64,000 bases of DNA from Macrotis lagotis (taxonomy: Eukaryota; Chordata; Mammalia; Peramelemorphia; Peramelidae): the NCBI RefSeq assembly GCF_037893015.1, contig NC_133665.1, positions 100,823,637 to 100,887,636 of the forward strand, written 5' to 3'. Under the pieces are notes generated by a model. That model had not been told where the DNA came from and searched no databases. It saw only the letters and a list, made by a program, of their open reading frames with translations. Of this stretch, positions 53,431 to 64,000 are shown piece by piece. The first letter of the stretch is position 1; each line of letters begins with the position of its first letter. A program made the translations under genes and the position numbers.

Positions 53431-54756
53431 AGAATTCATCTAGAAGAACAAAAGTTCAAGAATCTCAAGGGAAATAACAGGGGAAATAAGTGGGGAAAAG
53501 GAAGTCTAGAAGTCCCAGATCTTAAACTATTCTACAAAGCAGTATTCATCAAAACAAATGGTTAAAAATGACAATGACCAATTAATGGAACAGAATAGGA
53601 ACACAACATACAAAAGAAAGAAAACAAGCCCAGTAACCTCAAGTTCCACATAGCCAAAGGTCACAGCTGTTGAGTAAAGACTTACTATCTGACAAAAATT
53701 GCTGGGAAAACTAGACAGTATTGTGGCATAAATTAGGTTTATACCAGATCCTCCTACAATGTCCCAATATAAACTCCAAATGGATATACAATCTCTCTTT
53801 AAAAAAGTCGAAGGATAAGGAAGGAATTACTTTTAATCTATGGAAAGGGGAGGAGTTCATACCCAACACAATAGAAAAGATCACAGAAGAAAAAAAATGG
53901 ACAATTTTTACAACATGAAACTTACAAGTTCTTACACAAACAAAGCCAATTCAGTTAAGATTAAAAAGGAAATTATAATTGTAGAAAAATCTTTGCAGCA
54001 GGTTTCCAAGATCTATAAGGAACTGATTCAAATGTATAAAAATAAATAATTTACCAACCAATAAATGGACAATGGATATGAAAAAATTATGAAAAATTAA
54101 AGTTGTCTATAACCATATTTTAAAATTCTCTAAATCACTATTAATAAGACAAATAAATAGTAAAGCAATTCTGATTTGACAGATTGACAAAGTTGACCAA
54201 AAAAGAGAATGACAAATGGTGGAGTGGCTGTGGGAAAACCAATGCACTGATGCAGTGTTGGTGGAACTATGAATTAGTTCAGCCAATAAGGGAAACAATT
54301 TGGAATTATGCCCCCAAAGTAATTAAACTGTGTATATATATATCCTCTGGCTCAACTATACTCCTATGAGGATTACATTATAAAGTACTAAAGGAAAAAA
54401 TATTCATAGTGACTATTTTTATGATGTCAAAGAACTGGAAACCAAGGAGGTATTCATCAGGTGAGGAACAGCTGAATAAATTATGGTATAAAAATGTCAC
54501 AATACTACTGTACTATAAGAAATGACAATGAGGACAGTTTCAGAAAAAACATGGGAAGATCTGTATGAACTGATTTTTAATTGAATTAGGAGAGAAAAGG
54601 AGACAATTTATATTAAAACACGTAAATATAAATATTTTTGAAAGAATTTAAAACTCTGATAAATTCCATGACCATCCATAATTCCAGAAGGTCAATGATC
54701 AAAAATGATCTCTGTCTTTTAACAGAAATGTGATGGAAATGAAAGATTCTGTGATT
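53431..54756 (+). mobile_element. Decayed L1, ORF2 C-terminal half and 3' UTR
   Basis: Broken frames read as L1 ORF2, for example NINSKWIYNLSL at about 53768 and KWWSGCGKTNALMQCWWN at about 54214. Multiple stops and frameshifts separate them. It is 5' truncated and older than the copy at 44775. Confidence 0.8.
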
Positions 54757-54929
54757 TACAGTCTAGTACTACATTAGCAAAATATTGATGATTTTAAAAA
54801 ATGGGTCTTGTTTCAGAGAGAATTTGTGGATCAGTAAAAGAACTATAAAATTTTCCCAAAACATTCTGACCTATTCTCTCCTCCCTATTCAATCCAGGGC
54901 CCAATTTATTGTCCCTTTACAATGTCCAT

Positions 54930-55088
54930 CTAAATATTCACATACTTGGTGGTGAAGTGGATAGAGCACTGTCCCTGGAGTCAGGAGTACCTGAGTTCAA
55001 ATCCAGCCTCAGACACTTAATAATTACATAGCCGTAGCCATGTGGCCTTGGGCAAGCCACTTAACCCCATTACCTTGCAAAAACCTAA

Positions 55089-55153
<65 letters not shown>

Positions 55154-55355
55154 CAGATAAATAATGAATATTGTGGGAGAGTTAGGTGGCACAGTGGATA
55201 GAGAACTGACCCTGGAGTCAGGAGTACCTGAGTTCAAATCTGACCTCAGATACTTTATAATTACCTAGCTGTGTGGCCTTGGGCAAGCCACTTAACCCAT
55301 TTGCCTTGCCAAAAACAAAACAAAACAAAACTAAAACTAAATATTCACATGCTTG
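54930..55355 (+). mobile_element. Two tandem WSINE1-type SINEs inside one 19-bp target-site duplication
   Basis: CTAAATATTCACATACTTG at 54930-54948 and the same with one change (A to G) at 55337-55355 enclose both SINEs. They lie at about 54949-55083 and 55172-55336. The first carries a small insertion (CATAGCCGTAGC). A (ATAG)n array lies between them. Confidence 0.9.
55086..55164. repeat. (ATAG)n microsatellite in a SINE tail
   Basis: About 17 ATAG units arise from the first SINE's A-rich tail, with one ACAG variant near the end. Confidence 0.96.
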
Positions 55356-55358
55356 TAT

Positions 55359-55362
<4 letters not shown>

Positions 55363-55402
<40 letters not shown>
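55363..55402. repeat. (CA)20 microsatellite
   Basis: Pure CA run within the unidentified dispersed repeat. Confidence 0.96.
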
Positions 55403-55405
<3 letters not shown>

Positions 55406-55462
55406 GTGGTTTTCTCCCTTCCTTAGTGTAGGAAGTCTCCCCACTAAATGAATATGTAGGAT

Positions 55463-55620
55463 TACACACATGATCAAAGTAGACTTTGCTTGGGTTTTCT
55501 TTATTATAATGGTTTTCTTTTCCTTTGGAGAGGAAGGGAGAGGTGAGTAGGAAAGAAAGTATTGTTAATTTAAAATATTATTATAATCATTTAAAAATAA
55601 ATTCCATAGGAATTTATATT
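55463..55620. other. Short AT-rich spacer
   Basis: It may be L1 3' UTR sequence (GGAGAGGAAGGGAGAGGTGA); otherwise nothing recognised. Confidence 0.35.
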
Positions 55621-56070
55621 TTACCCTAAAAGTACTGAAGCTTCTTGGGTAAGGGGAAAAGTCTTATGTTTTAGGAATATCCATTTGAGAGCTGTGTGAA
55701 GGATGAGAGAGCAAGGAGAGACTGGAAGCAGAAGGACCATGTGAGAAGCTCTTGTAAAGCTAAAAACAGGAGATTTTGAAGGCTCACACGGGGGAAATGG
55801 CCATGTAAGTAGAAAGAATGAGATGGCAGGGATAGATATGGTGAAGATGAAAAAGACAAATCTGAAGGAATAGGGGGAGTGAGGAAAACTTACTCTGATT
55901 GGAAATCTGGGGAACTGGGAGGATTGTGGAGCCCTGTGGGGAAACAGAGAGGTTAGGAAGAAGTGAATGATTAGGGGGAAAGAGCGAGTTTTGCTCTGGA
56001 CCTATTGAGTTTGACAAGCCTACAGGAGGTAATGGTAAAGATGGTAATGAAGCACGGTGACCTGGGAATG
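55621..56070 (-). mobile_element. L2 ORF2 remnant, reverse orientation
   Basis: CTCTGATTGGAAATCTGGGG, then GAGCGAGTTTTGCTCTGGAC, match the reverse of the L2 ORF2 segment that follows the reverse transcriptase YADD region. The frame is broken. Confidence 0.55.
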
Positions 56071-56544
56071 GAGCTCAGGAGACAGATCAGGGAGAAGACA
56101 CAATCTGATAACTAATAATATGCACTATCATATTATAAATGCATCAGTGAAGAGTTAGACAGTGTTTTGTGAGGTCCAAGACAGAAAGCCACTACCAAAT
56201 TTATTAGCTTCCTTGTTATGTTTACAGGTGAGATTAGAAATGCAAAGGTTGTTCTTATTTGACAGATGAGAAAAATGAGGTTCAGAGAGATGTCATATGT
56301 CCATAGACAAAGAGGAAATGGCAGAGCTGAGACTCAAACCTAGGACTCTGACTCAAGTTCAGCATATTTTCCCTTTTAACACCACATTGCCTATTTAATA
56401 CACAGGGCCCTTCAAGGAAAACCTGAATGACCTTGAACAGGCCATTTCCGCTCCATGGACCTCCGTTTACTGTAGAATGAGATAGTGGAACAGATGGTTC
56501 ACAAAGATCTTTCCAGCTCTAAATCATATGGTCCATTGAAGCAT
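56071..56544. other. MIR-type remnants
   Basis: A reverse MIR-type element lies at about 56190-56400 (TTATTTGACAGATGAGAAAA). A plus MIR tail lies at about 56420-56540. Confidence 0.55.
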
Positions 56545-56800
56545 ACTTTTTTTTTAAATTTTATTTTTCTTGAGGCTTCTTTTTTTTAGGGTAGAGAGGT
56601 CTATGTTTTCTTTTACAACATGACAATTATGGAAATGTTTTGTATGACTACACATATATAACCTATATCAAACTGCTTGCTATCTCAATAAGGGGGACTA
56701 GGGCATGAGGAAGAGAGAATTTGGAACTCCAAGTTTTAAAAACAAATATCAAAAATTGTTTTTATATGTAACTGGGGAAAAATAAAACACTAAATAAATT
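56545..56800 (+). mobile_element. L1 3' UTR fragment
   Basis: TTATTTTTCTTGAGGCTTC, GACTAGGGCATGAGGAAGAG and TATGTAACTGGGGAAAAATA, with an A-rich end. Confidence 0.55.
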
Positions 56801-57119
56801 ATAAATAAATCAAATGATACTAAATCTGGAAATCAAGAAAAAAGTTCTGAGGAAAGGATAAATATGAGTTTGTGCCCAGGGTCAAGGATGGGCCCTTAGA
56901 AAGAAACATATTTTAACCATGTGAATACCTAAATGGACCCATGATCTCATTGTTATAGATGTTTCCTTCAATAATGCAGATCATAGCCCATTCCATGCCA
57001 TCTGGTCCATATCCTCCTAGGGTTGCCATGGAAGCCTCCATCCAATATAGTGGCAGCCTTCCTCATTTTTTTCTCAACATCATAGGAATACAATAAAGCA
57101 CAATCAGCAAGAATTTATG
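56801..57119. other. Unassigned sequence
   Basis: No recognisable gene or repeat. Confidence 0.4.
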
Positions 57120-57710
57120 TGATGGCATTGTGCTAAGCACTGGAAAGATAAAGAAAGACAAAAACACTCATCTCTGCCCTGGAGGAGCTGACAATCCAAG
57201 GGGGGAGTCGAGAGTCAAGATTCAAGCAACTTTATACATACACAATCTATATAGAAGGGAACCTCAGAGGGAAGGCACTAACATTAAGGCGGGGGCGGGG
57301 GGGAAGAAGCTCCTGCAGAAGGTGGGATTTGAGCTGAGTCTTGAAGGAAGTCAGAAGAACAGGAGATGAGAAGGGAGAGAACTGTAGTCAGTGAAAATAT
57401 TCAGAGTGAGATGTGGTGCCATATTGAGAATGCCGAGGAGTGAGGCATTTCAGGGAGTGAGAATGCCAGGGAAGGTATGAGGGGGAAGGTAGGAGAAGGA
57501 GGTTATAAAAGGCTTTGAATGCCAATTGGAGGATTTTATATTTGATCCTCCAGATAATAGGGAGCTGGTTGCAGTTTCTTGAGTTAAGTGAGTAACATGG
57601 TCAGATGGACACTTTAGGAAGATCACAGGTAGATGAGAGGTGAATGACCTGGAATGGGGAGAGATAGAACTCTGAAGCTTTGGCCATGAGATCAGTCCAT
57701 TTTCTTTTTC
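57120..57710 (-). mobile_element. L2 LINE 3' end and ORF2 C-terminus, reverse orientation
   Basis: The plus strand reads GCTAAGCACTGGAAAGATA, GTGGGATTTGAGCTGAGTCT, GGTTATAAAAGGCTTTGAAT and CACTTTAGGAAGATCACAGG. These are the reverse of the L2 ORF2 end and 3' UTR. The minus strand still shows VIFLKCPSDHVTHL from the L2 protein. Dead copy. Confidence 0.7.
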
Positions 57711-57989
57711 ATTCATACATTTTTTATGACCTCTTTTAATCTAATTCATAATTTCTGTTGCAATGTATTATGTTGCAACCTGAAGGTAGGAAGGAATAAT
57801 GGATATAGCTCTAGGCTTAGAGTCAAAAAGATCAGCTTTCCAAGGCCACCTCAGACTCTTCCTATTTGGGTGACCCTGACAGTTTCTTCATCTGTAAATG
57901 ATGTGGTTAGACTTGGTGGCCTTGAAGATCCTTTTGAGCTCTGAATCTAACACCCTTTGCTCATGTCCTCTTTGAACTTCTTTATTGTC
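57711..57989 (+). mobile_element. MIR-type remnant
   Basis: GAATAATGGATATAGCTCTA, TTGGGTGACCCTGACAGTTT and CTTGAAGATCCTTTTGAGCT. Confidence 0.6.
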
Positions 57990-58210
57990 TAATTATTCAG
58001 AGACTGTGGTATCTGTCATTTATAGTATTAGCATAGTAATAGCAAAATATTGGTGATTTTTTTAATGGGCCTTATTTCAGGAAGAAATGGGTTATTAAAA
58101 AAACCATGCAATTTCCTAAACACAATCTGACCTATTCTTTTCTTTTTGTCCAATTCAAGGTACAATTCACTGTCCATTTGCAGCGTTTGCCTAAATATAT
58201 GCATGTATAT
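57990..58210 (+). repeat. Unidentified dispersed repeat, copy 2
   Basis: GCAAAATATTGGTGATTTTT, AATCTGACCTATTCTTTTC and CTGTCCATTTGCAGCGTTTG align in order with 54772-54940. The CA array expected on the right is replaced by a short GCATGTATATATG. Confidence 0.65.
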
Positions 58211-59399
58211 ATGTAGCCAGGTTGTCTGTATGTAGCATTGGGTGTCTCTATTTGACTGGAAGGGAGCAGGCCCAGACATACCTCTAGCATCAGCTCCCAT
58301 TCATCACCCTTCTCCAAAAAAAGTCTTTAATTTTTCTCAGGAAGGGAAGTAGTAGTTTGTGGCCAGAGCTTGGTCTGGTCTGCTCGTGGCAGGTGCGGGG
58401 AGAGGGAAGCAGGCTAGAATTATATCTTTCCACTCCCTTAAATGTTATAGATCTAGGGGGTACAATGTTTAAGTTCATGTTAAACTTCTAATTGCTATTT
58501 CCTAATGGAGAAAGTAGGACCTCAAGCTTTCTATCCAAGGCTTGATTCTCTTTTCACCAACACCAGTTCGACAGTGAAGACACACAACAAAGAGCAAAGA
58601 AACGCTTTATCCATAAAGGTAGAAATCAGAGAAAGGATACAAAGGAGAATATATACTAGACAATACTGAATGAAGGAGCTCTCATTTGGATCATGATAAT
58701 ACAGCTCAAACAAAAGAGAGAGAGAGAGAGATCCAGATCCACCCAAGAAGAAGGGTTTACCTTTTTAATAATAATAATAATAATAATAAATAATAATAAA
58801 CACATTTATTTAGTAGAACAAAAGAGACTTGAAAGGCTTTCTTCCAATAAAGGATCTCCTGTGCACATATTAAAACTACCCCCAAGATTCCTTGAGAACT
58901 GGCACAACAGAGATAATTTTGTTTGCTGACCCAGTGATCAAGTCACAAAAGAGGGAACCATATATGAAGAAGATCCAGTGCAGAGTTCAAGTTGAAGAAG
59001 GATTCCCTATAGATGTTGCAACAAAACCTGGAAGCAGGCAGGGCTTCCTGGATGAGATCCATAATCACTCAACCACACAGTGCAAAACTTTGACTTTGGA
59101 TTATTAGATTACTCAAATACTTGTTGAATTCAATCTGGATTGGTGTCAACTGGTGATCCACAATGTATTTATTTGTGTGGGGCTGGGGGGAGAAAAGGAG
59201 AAAGAGGGGAGAGACTTTTTTTAGGGCTAAAAGACCTAAGTTCTAGTTTTAACTCAGTCACAAACATTTTCTATAATCTTGGGCAGTTATGATATCATAG
59301 GTCTTAGAACTGGAAGATATTTCAGGTGTGGAATAGTGCAATCTTGAAACCAGTGCAGATAATTTTCTAGTTTCTTCTTGGACATATCCAGTGATAAGG
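58211..59399. other. Unassigned, with (GA)n and (TAA)n microsatellites
   Basis: A GA run lies at about 58717-58730 and ATA/TAA units at about 58768-58800. Frames here carry no recognised domain. Confidence 0.5.
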
Positions 59400-60130
59400 A
59401 ATTCACTACTCTTCAAGCATATGATTCCACTGAAGGATCTGGGAATGTTTAACCTCAAGAAGGAATACTCTGAGGGAAACTCTCGCTTGTGATTGGGTGG
59501 TGCCCTTGCCAGTAAATAGGGAAGTTAGGAAAGGGGGAGCTGGAAAAATACTTAGTTCAGTTTTGAATATGATGAGTTCAAGATGTCTATAGGACATTCC
59601 AATTGAATATCCAACAGGCAGTTGCATGACATTAATGGTCAAAAAAAGGTTAGGACTGGACTAATAGATTTGAAAAAAATCTGTATAAAGATAATAACTG
59701 AATCCATGGGATTCAAGCTGAGCTCACCAAGTCAAATAGTAGAGAGGGAGGAGAGGGTGGCCCAGGATAGAGCTTTGGGGGCACCCATGGTTAGCAGGAA
59801 TGAAGAAGATCCAGCAAAGAAGACTGAAGAAAGACCCGATAGACAGGAGGAGAACCGGAAGAGAACAAACAGTGTCAAGGAAATCTGGAGAAAGGAATAT
59901 CAAGAAAATATATGAGAGATGTTGTGGGGGTAGAATTGACAATATTTGGCATCTGATTATATACATACAATGAGGGAGGGTGAAGAGTTGAGGTTGATTC
60001 TGAGGATCAGATTCTGAGGATGAGAATCTGGAAATTTGGAAGAGTGTATTCTCAACAGATATAGGGAAGTTCAGAAGAAGAGTAAGTTTTGGGGGGAATG
60101 ATAATAATGAATTCTGTTTTGGCTGAGTTT
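59400..60130 (-). mobile_element. L2 LINE reverse-transcriptase region, reverse orientation
   Basis: On the minus strand, short frames (for example around 59406-59642 and 59724-59966) are recognisable as L2 ORF2. They cover the region around and after the reverse transcriptase catalytic block, with frameshifts and stops. Plus-strand signatures are GATGTCTATAGGACATTCC and ATAGAGCTTTGGGGGCACCC. It may be part of the same element as 57120-57710. Confidence 0.7.
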
Positions 60131-60238
60131 TGCCTATCTCTGAGATATTCCTCTATTAGTAAATATATCAACCAAGAGAGTAGAACAAAGTTCCTATGAC
60201 TCAAGTCCTATGTTCTTTCTCTTTTACCAAAGTCCCTT

Positions 60239-60432
60239 CATACTCATTATTTACTTTTTTTTTTACTTGTTTTTTATGTTTTTGCAAGGCAATGGGGTTA
60301 AGTGGCTTGCCCAAGGCCACATAGCTAGGTAATTATTAAGTGTCTGAGGCCGGATTTGAACCCAGGGACTCCTGACTTCAAGGCCAGCACTCTATCCATT
60401 GCGCCACCTAGCCGCCCCATACTCATTCATTA
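60239..60432 (-). mobile_element. WSINE1-type SINE
   Basis: The body is about 60254-60417 (TTTTTGCAAGGCAATGGGGT to TTGCGCCACCTAGCCGCCCC). CATACTCATT is repeated on both sides (60239 and 60418). Confidence 0.9.
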
Positions 60433-61200
60433 TTAACACAATTTTTGAAACAGCAAGAAGGGGAAGTGATTTGCTCAAGCTCATAGGATGATTGGTCTGG
60501 GGCTGAAATTGGAACACTTGACCTAAAAAACTATCCTCTGACTTCTTCTCCTTTTTGAGTCACTCCTCTGATCCACCCCTTCTCCTCCATCCCCCTACTT
60601 CCCCTACTCCAAGAGCCATAAGTAGACCTTAGGCTGACAGGAAGCCAGGCTCCTGGGAGAAGGGGTGGTTCATTGGCCTCTAATTTTTCCCAAGCTTTAG
60701 AAAGGAAACACTAAACAACCCTCCCTTCCTGCTCAATCCACAGACCCTTGTTCTGCCTTTGGGAAAGTTTCCACCTATCCCACCCTCAAACCTGGCTCCC
60801 TACTCCATGGGAAGATGGAACAGAGGTAAACAACTATGCCTTTTGGAATCTCAACTCTCTGGATTAGCCAGTATTATGATGTTGAATTCTAGGCTGATTA
60901 AAATTAGAAGGGACTATGAATTCTAAGGTCTGAAATTTTATGGTTCTAATATTTTTAGAAAAATGTTTCCCCATCTTTTGGCCTCAATTTTCTGCTTTAT
61001 AAAAATGGATAATGTGAAGATGGGGTAAGGAAGGGAAAACTGGATTAGATGCTGTCTGTATAGCCTAACTACTCGGATACTCCTTGTTCTCTGTTCTTCA
61101 GTCTCCAATGGTCACTTACAACTCAAGATCTATGATCTTATCTTACCATCTTTCCAGTTTTGATAGTCTGTACTCTCTGTCTCCACTTTGACAGCCTATA
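60433..61200. other. Unassigned sequence
   Basis: MIR-like tails lie at about 60940-61140. The stretch 60540-60840 is unique-looking, but I recognise no exon. Confidence 0.45.
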
Positions 61201-61450
61201 TCCTTTTTAAATTTAATTTTTAGTTAATTAACAAAAAATTAGTTTCTCTCTCTCTTCCACCTGCCAGTTGAAATAAAGAAAGAAAAATGAAACTCATAAC
61301 AAATAGTCAAGGAAAACAAATTCCTGCAATGGAAAAAAAAAATCCATCTCAATTTCTACTCTGAGTTGATCACTTCACTGTTAGGAGAGGAGAAGTATGT
61401 TTTATCATGGGTCCTCCGGACCTAAGGCTTTCAAATTTATTTGTCTACAA
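61201..61450 (-). mobile_element. L1 fragment, reverse orientation
   Basis: AATTTTTAGTTAATTAACAA, AGAAAAATGAAACTCATAAC and CTCTGAGTTGATCACTTCAC resemble the reverse of marsupial L1 3' UTR. Confidence 0.5.
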
Positions 61451-62640
61451 TCTATATTCCAATTCTGACATTTAATGACTGAGAGACACAATTTACCTGG
61501 AGATAGGAAACTTCAGACTCTGATTAGCTGCCTCCCATAGTGCCTGGTTCAAGGTAACAGATGTTTAAAACATATACTTGCTAACTAGTGGTGAGCATAT
61601 TACTACCTATATATTCTTAGAACTTCAGTTTCCTCATCTATAAAATGGAGACAATAATTATGTTAACCATCCTGTAGGAATGTAGTGAAATAATGCTTAT
61701 AATTACTATGGTTCTAAGATTCCTGGATATGTCACCCCCTCCCTTTCTGGGGCTCAGTTGTCTCCTCTATAACACAAGGCAATGGGATTAAATGATCCTT
61801 AAGGTCCCTTCTAGCTATGGCATTCTCTGGGGCTGATACCCCCAACCTGGCAAGAGGCCTGGATAGGCTTTTGTTCAGTAAGACTGTTGGGGGGGGTTGG
61901 AGGGAATGGGGGAGACTGCTCTAGGGAAGCCAACTAGTGGGAATGAGCAGGGGGAGGGGGTGAGGAGGGAGAAGAAAGACAACAGGACCCTTTGTTCAAG
62001 AGTTGTATGGTCACATAACCTCTTTTGGCAGCTGGGTCGGGCAAACAAACTAAAGTGGATGACAGCCCTTTCCAAGGACTCTGACCCTCCCACAGCAAAG
62101 CTTTCTTAATGAATGCCTAACCCAGTGTGTCCAAGCTCACCCTAACAGCCAACCCATTCTTGGGCCTGGCCCTGGGAGTCCTTTCTCCAGGAGAGCAGGG
62201 AAAGGAGCATTTATGGCCGGAGTCCCTGGACACTTGGCCCTGCAGCCAAGCCTCTTTCAAGTTAGGTTTGGCTGACCTTAAGGAACGATATTTTTACCCC
62301 TGGAGCACCAAGATCTAGGACGAGAGCCCAGGAGCTTGAAGATAACTAAGACTATTAATATGTAGTGGAGTTCAGCCACAGGATTTCACAGGTTGGACAA
62401 GTATCTAGAAGAGACTTTGCATATAATAACCCTACTCCATGGACAATGTACTGGTGGGCCTACCTTCTATAACCCTTTCCCCATGACCTGTGTTATCTTT
62501 GTCAATTTGCAGGGTGTGAGGTGAAAGGTCAGGATTGTTGGGAGTGGAATTTTCCTTATCATCAGTGATTTAGAACATTCTTTCTCGTGGTTGTTGATAG
62601 TTTGCAATTCTTTTGAGAACTGTTTTTATCCTTTAACAGG
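61451..62640. other. MIR tails, then a unique non-repeat stretch
   Basis: MIR-type tails lie at about 61600-61700 and 61735-61830. From 61835 to 62390 the sequence looks unique, moderately GC-rich and free of known repeats. It could be regulatory or an unrecognised exon; I see no protein I know. Confidence 0.4.
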
Positions 62641-63060
62641 GTCAGATTTCTTTAAGAAAAAGTTTTTCACTGAGTACCTGTATGTTTTCTTTTTTCTTTT
62701 CAAAGATAATTCATTTTAGGGCCACAATTTATATTTACTGTAAAGTCACTTTCTACATCTCATTTCAACTCAACAAACATTTATTATTTCAAACCTTGTG
62801 CTAAACATTGAAAAATAAAAAAAGACCAAACAAAAGTAATTCTCTGTCCTACAGGAGATTCCTTTCTAACAGGAATGTACAGCTATGTACACAGATAAAT
62901 AAATTCAATGTCATTTCTAGAGGAAACCTATGGGGTGGTCAGGAAAGTCTTTTTATAAGAATTCTAAGAAAAAGATTGAGGAGGGGAGTGCATTCTAGCC
63001 GAACAAGAGGGATCAATAGCCAAGTAAGAAGATAGCAGGTGGTGTTTGGAGAACAGCTAG
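62641..63060 (-). mobile_element. L2/L3-like 3' fragment, reverse orientation
   Basis: CAACTCAACAAACATTTATT, TTCTCTGTCCTACAGGAGAT and GGGGAGTGCATTCTAGCC keep the reverse LINE 3' order. Confidence 0.5.
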
Positions 63061-63300
63061 CAAGTAGGTCAAATAAATTCTTTTGAGCATTTGTGTTATT
63101 CTAGTTTTTTCTATCCTCATTATTTCCCCATCCATCCCTTTAAAGACTGATTTATAGGCTGCACTTGGGTTACATACAAACTATAGTTGGAGGACAAAAA
63201 TAGGTTGTGTTTTTGGACTAATAAAGAACCTGCCTGGTGGACTAAGACATCTTTATATTTGTCCTAAATTTTTCTTCCTTGAGATCCAATCAGATAATGA
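63061..63300. other. Unassigned sequence
   Basis: Under 300 bp with nothing recognised. Confidence 0.4.
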
Positions 63301-63540
63301 TAGCTAATAATGCTCTTATTGTTTGTTATGTCTGACTCTTCATGACCCTATTTGAGGTTTTCTTGGCAGATACTGGAGCAGTTTGCCATTTCCTTCTTCA
63401 GCTCTTTTTACAGGTAAGAAAACTGAGGCAAGCTGGATTAAGTGACTTGCCCAGGGTTACATAGGTGGGGATTGGATTTGAACTCAGGAAGATAACTCTT
63501 CTTGATTCCAATCCCAGTGCTCAATCCACTGTGGTGCTAA
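63301..63540 (-). mobile_element. Old marsupial SINE (GACTCTTCATGACCCC-type)
   Basis: GTCTGACTCTTCATGACCC, TTGCCATTTCCTTCTTCAGC and TTAAGTGACTTGCCCAGGG. It has the clearest opening motif of the four copies. Confidence 0.8.
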
Positions 63541-63770
63541 CATTTACATAATAATTAATATGTACCGAGAGCTGAGCTGAGTGATTTATAGTCATTATCT
63601 CATCTGATCCTCACAACAACCCTGACAGGTGAGTACTATTATTATCTTCATTTGACATATGAAGAAACTGAGGCAAACAGAGGTTTAAATGACTTATACT
63701 ATCAGATCCTGGATTTGAACTCTGGTTTTCCTGACTCCAGTCTCAGAATTTTATCTGCCACCTCTAGAGG
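63541..63770 (-). mobile_element. MIR/THER element
   Basis: CATAATAATTAATATGTACC, TCTGATCCTCACAACAACCC and GAAGAAACTGAGGCAAACAG. Confidence 0.75.
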
Positions 63771-63869
63771 ATGGACTGGTACCTCTTTGGACACTTTCTC
63801 CAAATAGGAGCTGATGTCAATGTTCCCTCTCTTCTCATTGATTGGGGCCAGCGATCCCGACTCCGAGTA

Positions 63870-64000
63870 AAATGGATCAATCAGCTCTCATCACATTCAA
63901 CTGAGATCAATGTACACCATGGAAACAATGTAAAGACTGACAGATTGCCTTCTGTGGGGGGTGGGGGAGGGAAGCAAGAATAGGGGAAAATTATAAAATT
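63870..64000 (+). mobile_element. L1 3' UTR, cut by the window end
   Basis: CTCATCACATTCAACTGAGA, ACCATGGAAACAATGTAAAG and GCCTTCTGTGGGGGGTGG match the L1 3' UTR at 45780-45950. Confidence 0.8.

Larger units (their letters stand above)
54757..55462 (+). repeat. Unidentified dispersed repeat, copy 1, interrupted by two SINEs
   Basis: The left part runs 54757-54948 (GCAAAATATTGATGATTTTA, CATTCTGACCTATTCTCTCC, AATGTCCATCTAAATATTCA). The right part runs from 55337 through (CA)n to TTAGTGTAGGAAGTCTCCCC. Copy 2 is at 57990-58210. I cannot name the family. Confidence 0.65.

Overview
This is a piece of a mammalian nuclear genome, almost certainly a marsupial and probably an Australian one. The evidence is long introns with vertebrate GT/AG splice sites, abundant L1, L2 and MIR remnants, and marsupial SINEs. 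At least a dozen of the SINEs are a short tRNA-derived family that resembles WSINE1 of Australian marsupials, and three resemble Mar1. Family names are from memory, not from a database search. There are no bacterial operons, CRISPR arrays or phage genes.

The one intact protein-coding gene I can support is TMIE (transmembrane inner ear protein, a subunit of the hair-cell mechanotransduction channel), on the minus strand. Its coding exons lie at 42684-42800, 22049-22166, 11195-11344 and 7024-7109. The phases join cleanly (0, 1, 1) into a 156-residue protein. Introns 1, 2 and 3 are about 20.5, 10.7 and 4.1 kb.

Layout. Positions 1-7023 lie downstream of TMIE and hold SINEs, an L2-like fragment and unassigned sequence. 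Positions 7024-42800 are TMIE; its introns carry SINEs, L2, L1, a solo LTR, DNA-transposon remnants, many microsatellites, and a full-length dead retrocopy of SNRPG (40659-40889) on the opposite strand. Positions 42801-46200 are upstream flank with an L1 block. Positions 46290-47260 are a strong CpG island with nine perfect copies of a 12-bp GC-rich repeat and six CACGTG motifs in 234 bp. Positions 47270-64000 are mostly layered LINE and SINE insertions.

In the human genome, as I recall, ALS2CL lies head to head with TMIE. The CpG island may therefore be the promoter of a rightward ALS2CL, but I found no ALS2CL coding exon. I found no previously undescribed biological system. The most unusual items are the E-box cluster in the CpG island, the higher-order compound satellite at 34.2-36.3 kb, the nested insertions with preserved target-site duplications, and an unidentified dispersed repeat that carries a CA microsatellite.
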